Source of the DNA: Bacteroidales bacterium
GTDB lineage: Bacteria; Bacteroidota; Bacteroidia; Bacteroidales; UBA932
Length of the DNA: 7,442 bases
Reading direction: 5' to 3'
NCBI GenBank assembly: GCA_016295245.1
Contig: JAEDLO010000079.1
Span: 1 to 7,442, forward strand
The position numbers and the translations under genes are program-made. Below, piece by piece: positions 5,703-7,442 of the stretch (positions are counted from its first letter, which is position 1; each line of letters starts with the position of its first letter). The notes beneath the pieces were generated by a model, which saw only the letters and a program-made list of their open reading frames with translations, was not told where the DNA came from and did no database searches.

Positions 5703-7442
5703 AAAGGCTCCGGTATTGGCCCTGTAATGGGGTGCATAGGAAGATTCCAGGACGGCAGCCGCCCCCTGGAATCTTCCTTCGTTTGTGACGAAGAACTCCT
5801 CAAACAGCTGGCTGTCTTCTTCCGGAAGCAGGTCGAACCAATACTCGGTCCTGTCTTCGCGCAGGTCGCGGTATGCTCCCGACTGAACCACTCCCGAAAT
5901 CTGAGATACCGGGTTGAAGGCGGCGCAGCGCGGAACAGTCAGCTTCACGAAACTGCGGTTTTCGTCGCTCCTTAGGGCATAGCGGGCGAGTATTCTGTCG
6001 CCAATTTTCAGGGCATCGCCCTCCTTGAGCGGTTTCTCGACCCTCTTTCCGTCAACGGTCTGCACAAGGCTGTAGGATACTTCCAGACCAACTCCGTTCG
6101 AGGCCGGAAGTACCTTGTCCAGAGGCAGGCTCCTTTCAAGGCTCAGCACCATCAGTTTCGTGCCGAGAGTCTTTTCGCTGCCCCTGAGCACCTGCGCTGC
6201 GGCATCGATGAAGGCCGGGTCCGAACCCCACTGCTGGCTCTCCTTCTGAATCATCATCCAGAGCCTCAGGCCTTCGGCGATTTCGCCGCGCGAGTGCCTG
6301 TCCATAATGCGGCAGAGCAGGGTGTGGGCATAAAGCTCATTTTCAAGAAGCCCCCTGTACGGCAGCACCGCGTTAGGGTAGTAAAGCCCGCCGCCCGGGT
6401 GCTCGACGCTGTATTGAGCGAGCGACTCGATGCAGCCCTGCAGGGTCTTGCTCATACGGCTTCCTCCCAGACCCCAGGCTGAGGCCAGACGCTTTCCGTC
6501 CTCACTGGCAAGCAGGTTTTCCAGCGTGCAGGCCACTCTGGCCTTGGCGAGTATCTGCCCCCTTGCCGGAGCGCCGTCACTGCCGAGCAGGCAGGTCCTG
6601 ATGGCCTTGCGCAGTTCGCGCCTGCCCCGGGCGTCAAGACCGGAAGCGTCCCAGGTGAAGTGAGGATAGAGTGAGCGGGTGTGGAGATATTGCCCGAGGT
6701 CAAGGCCGCACAGCGGTTTTGCCGGCTCGAGCATACTGCTGTCGATGAAGCGCACTGCGTCTTCTATGCAGCCTGAGAGCAGAGGCGGGCAGTCTTCACC
6801 CATCCCTGCTGCCTTTTCGAGCAGAACGGCGGTCAACACGGGAGAGGATCTCATTCCCGCCCTCCAGCCGAAGCCTCCGTCCGTGCAGCGGCATTGCAGT
6901 ATCCCGTCAAGGTACTCCCTCCTGCGGATGCTGTCAGCCGGAGCGCCAAGCTCGCGGCTTGAGAGGATGTCGGCATAAAGGGCGTCCACAAGGCTGACAA
7001 GATCCCTTCCGACCTGCTCCTTGCGTTCGCCGAGGGCTTGTCTTACCATCCCTGCTATATCTATTGTCTGCTTGCGGGCGAGCTCGCCGTCCCGTCCAAA
7101 GCGGGAGCGCAGCAGAGCCTCCACCGAAGGCTCGTCAGCCTTGTCGGCGACAAGCGCGCTGTGGGCTTCCACAATGGTCTGCACCGCCGGCTTCACATCC
7201 AGCTCCACCAGAAGGGCGTCAGCGGCTTCTTCAGCTACGTCAGGGATGAAGCGGGCGAGTATGCCCAGCCTGCCCAGGCCCTCTGGCACCAGTAGGCCGG
7301 CGCTGCGGCTGATTACCTCCGAAGGCTCGACCGTGATATTGAATCGACTGCAGTCCAGCACCTTGCCGCTGCCGTCCCGTCTGAGGAAAGATATCTCCAG
7401 AACGCCGCTCTGTTTGCTTTCCATAAGGCTTGAGACCGATAC
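5685..7442 (-). CDS. Alpha-2-macroglobulin-like protein, C-terminal part (partial)
   Basis: The frame is open from the right edge (codon starting at 7442) to the stop at 5687-5685, giving 585 codons. The Met codon at 7424-7422 is preceded by six open codons and is internal, not a start; residues below count from it. Family proteins in Bacteroidetes usually exceed 1,500 aa, so this is about the last third. Order: a beta-sandwich end (1-80), an alpha-helical toroid equivalent to the thioester domain (about 85-430), and a C-terminal beta domain (about 445-579). Hallmarks are 'DGGFGWRAGMRSSPVLT' (182-198), 'LRLWMMIQKESQQW' (386-399) and 'YWFDLLPEE' (528-536), followed by 'GRFQGAAAVLESSYAP' (550-565). 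Bacterial macroglobulins are envelope proteins proposed to trap foreign proteases. No Cys-x-Glu-Gln motif is seen where the toroid begins, so covalent trapping is unlikely. An inverted repeat lies within codons near its 3' end. Confidence 0.8.
   Translation of the reverse strand, partial: VSVSSLMESKQSGVLEISFLRRDGSGKVLDCSRFNITVEPSEVISRSAGLLVPEGLGRLGILARFIPDVAEEAADALLVELDVKPAVQTIVEAHSALVADKADEPSVEALLRSRFGRDGELARKQTIDIAGMVRQALGERKEQVGRDLVSLVDALYADILSSRELGAPADSIRRREYLDGILQCRCTDGGFGWRAGMRSSPVLTAVLLEKAAGMGEDCPPLLSGCIEDAVRFIDSSMLEPAKPLCGLDLGQYLHTRSLYPHFTWDASGLDARGRRELRKAIRTCLLGSDGAPARGQILAKARVACTLENLLASEDGKRLASAWGLGGSRMSKTLQGCIESLAQYSVEHPGGGLYYPNAVLPYRGLLENELYAHTLLCRIMDRHSRGEIAEGLRLWMMIQKESQQWGSDPAFIDAAAQVLRGSEKTLGTKLMVLSLERSLPLDKVLPASNGVGLEVSYSLVQTVDGKRVEKPLKEGDALKIGDRILARYALRSDENRSFVKLTVPRCAAFNPVSQISGVVQSGAYRDLREDRTEYWFDLLPEEDSQLFEEFFVTNEGRFQGAAAVLESSYAPHYRANTGAFLFGSL
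5738..5778 (+). terminator. Perfect 14-bp inverted repeat, putative terminator of the GH106 transcript
   Basis: AGGAAGATTCCAGG (5738-5751) is exactly complementary to CCTGGAATCTTCCT (5765-5778), with a 13-nt loop. The hairpin begins 36 nt after the hydrolase stop. On the plus strand it is followed by TTCGTTTG (5778-5785), a weak T-run; on the minus strand no T-run follows. This favours termination of the plus-strand transcript, though the weak T-run leaves room for a 3'-end stabiliser instead. It lies wholly inside the convergent macroglobulin gene, where its arms encode Gly-Arg-Phe-Gln and Leu-Glu-Ser-Ser. Confidence 0.55.

Overview
The window reads as GC-rich chromosome (close to 60% G+C by eye) from a member of the Bacteroidales. 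The clearest signs are the tail of a BatC-type protein followed directly by BatD and BatE (the Bacteroidetes 'aerotolerance' locus), a lipoprotein GH106-type alpha-L-rhamnosidase, and a Bacteroidetes-style alpha-2-macroglobulin-like protein. Genus cannot be fixed from the sequence alone. No tRNA, rRNA, CRISPR array, insertion sequence or phage gene is visible. Coding density is essentially 100%: the only non-coding gap is 21 nt (2802-2822).

Layout. Bases 1-201 (+) are the Q/N-rich C-terminus of a BatC-like TPR protein whose start lies outside the window. Its TAA overlaps by one base the ATG of the next gene. Bases 201-2801 (+) are a single 866-codon frame that joins a complete BatD (Ig-like domains, one transmembrane helix, cytoplasmic tail) to a complete BatE (signal peptide, TPR, two transmembrane helices, SH3-like domain). 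The BatE signal peptide survives in the middle of the fused protein. Twenty-one bases later, 2823-5702 (+) encodes a 959-aa lipoprotein glycoside hydrolase of the GH106 type. On the opposite strand, 5685 to the right edge encodes the C-terminal part of an alpha-2-macroglobulin-like protein that lacks the thioester motif. It runs tail-to-tail into the hydrolase gene, with an 18-base overlap.

How they work together. BatC, BatD and BatE are thought to act as an inner-membrane/periplasmic assembly with the MoxR ATPase and the VWA proteins BatA/BatB, which would lie to the left of base 1. The hydrolase may be co-transcribed with the bat genes because no promoter is apparent in the 21-nt gap, but no functional link is known to me. 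The macroglobulin is in an independent, convergent unit.

The points most worth a second look are the BatD-BatE fusion with its retained internal signal peptide and possible internal start at 2019, and a perfect 14-bp inverted repeat (5738-5778). The repeat lies inside the macroglobulin coding sequence, just past the hydrolase stop, where it could end the hydrolase transcript. I did not find a clearly new multi-gene system.
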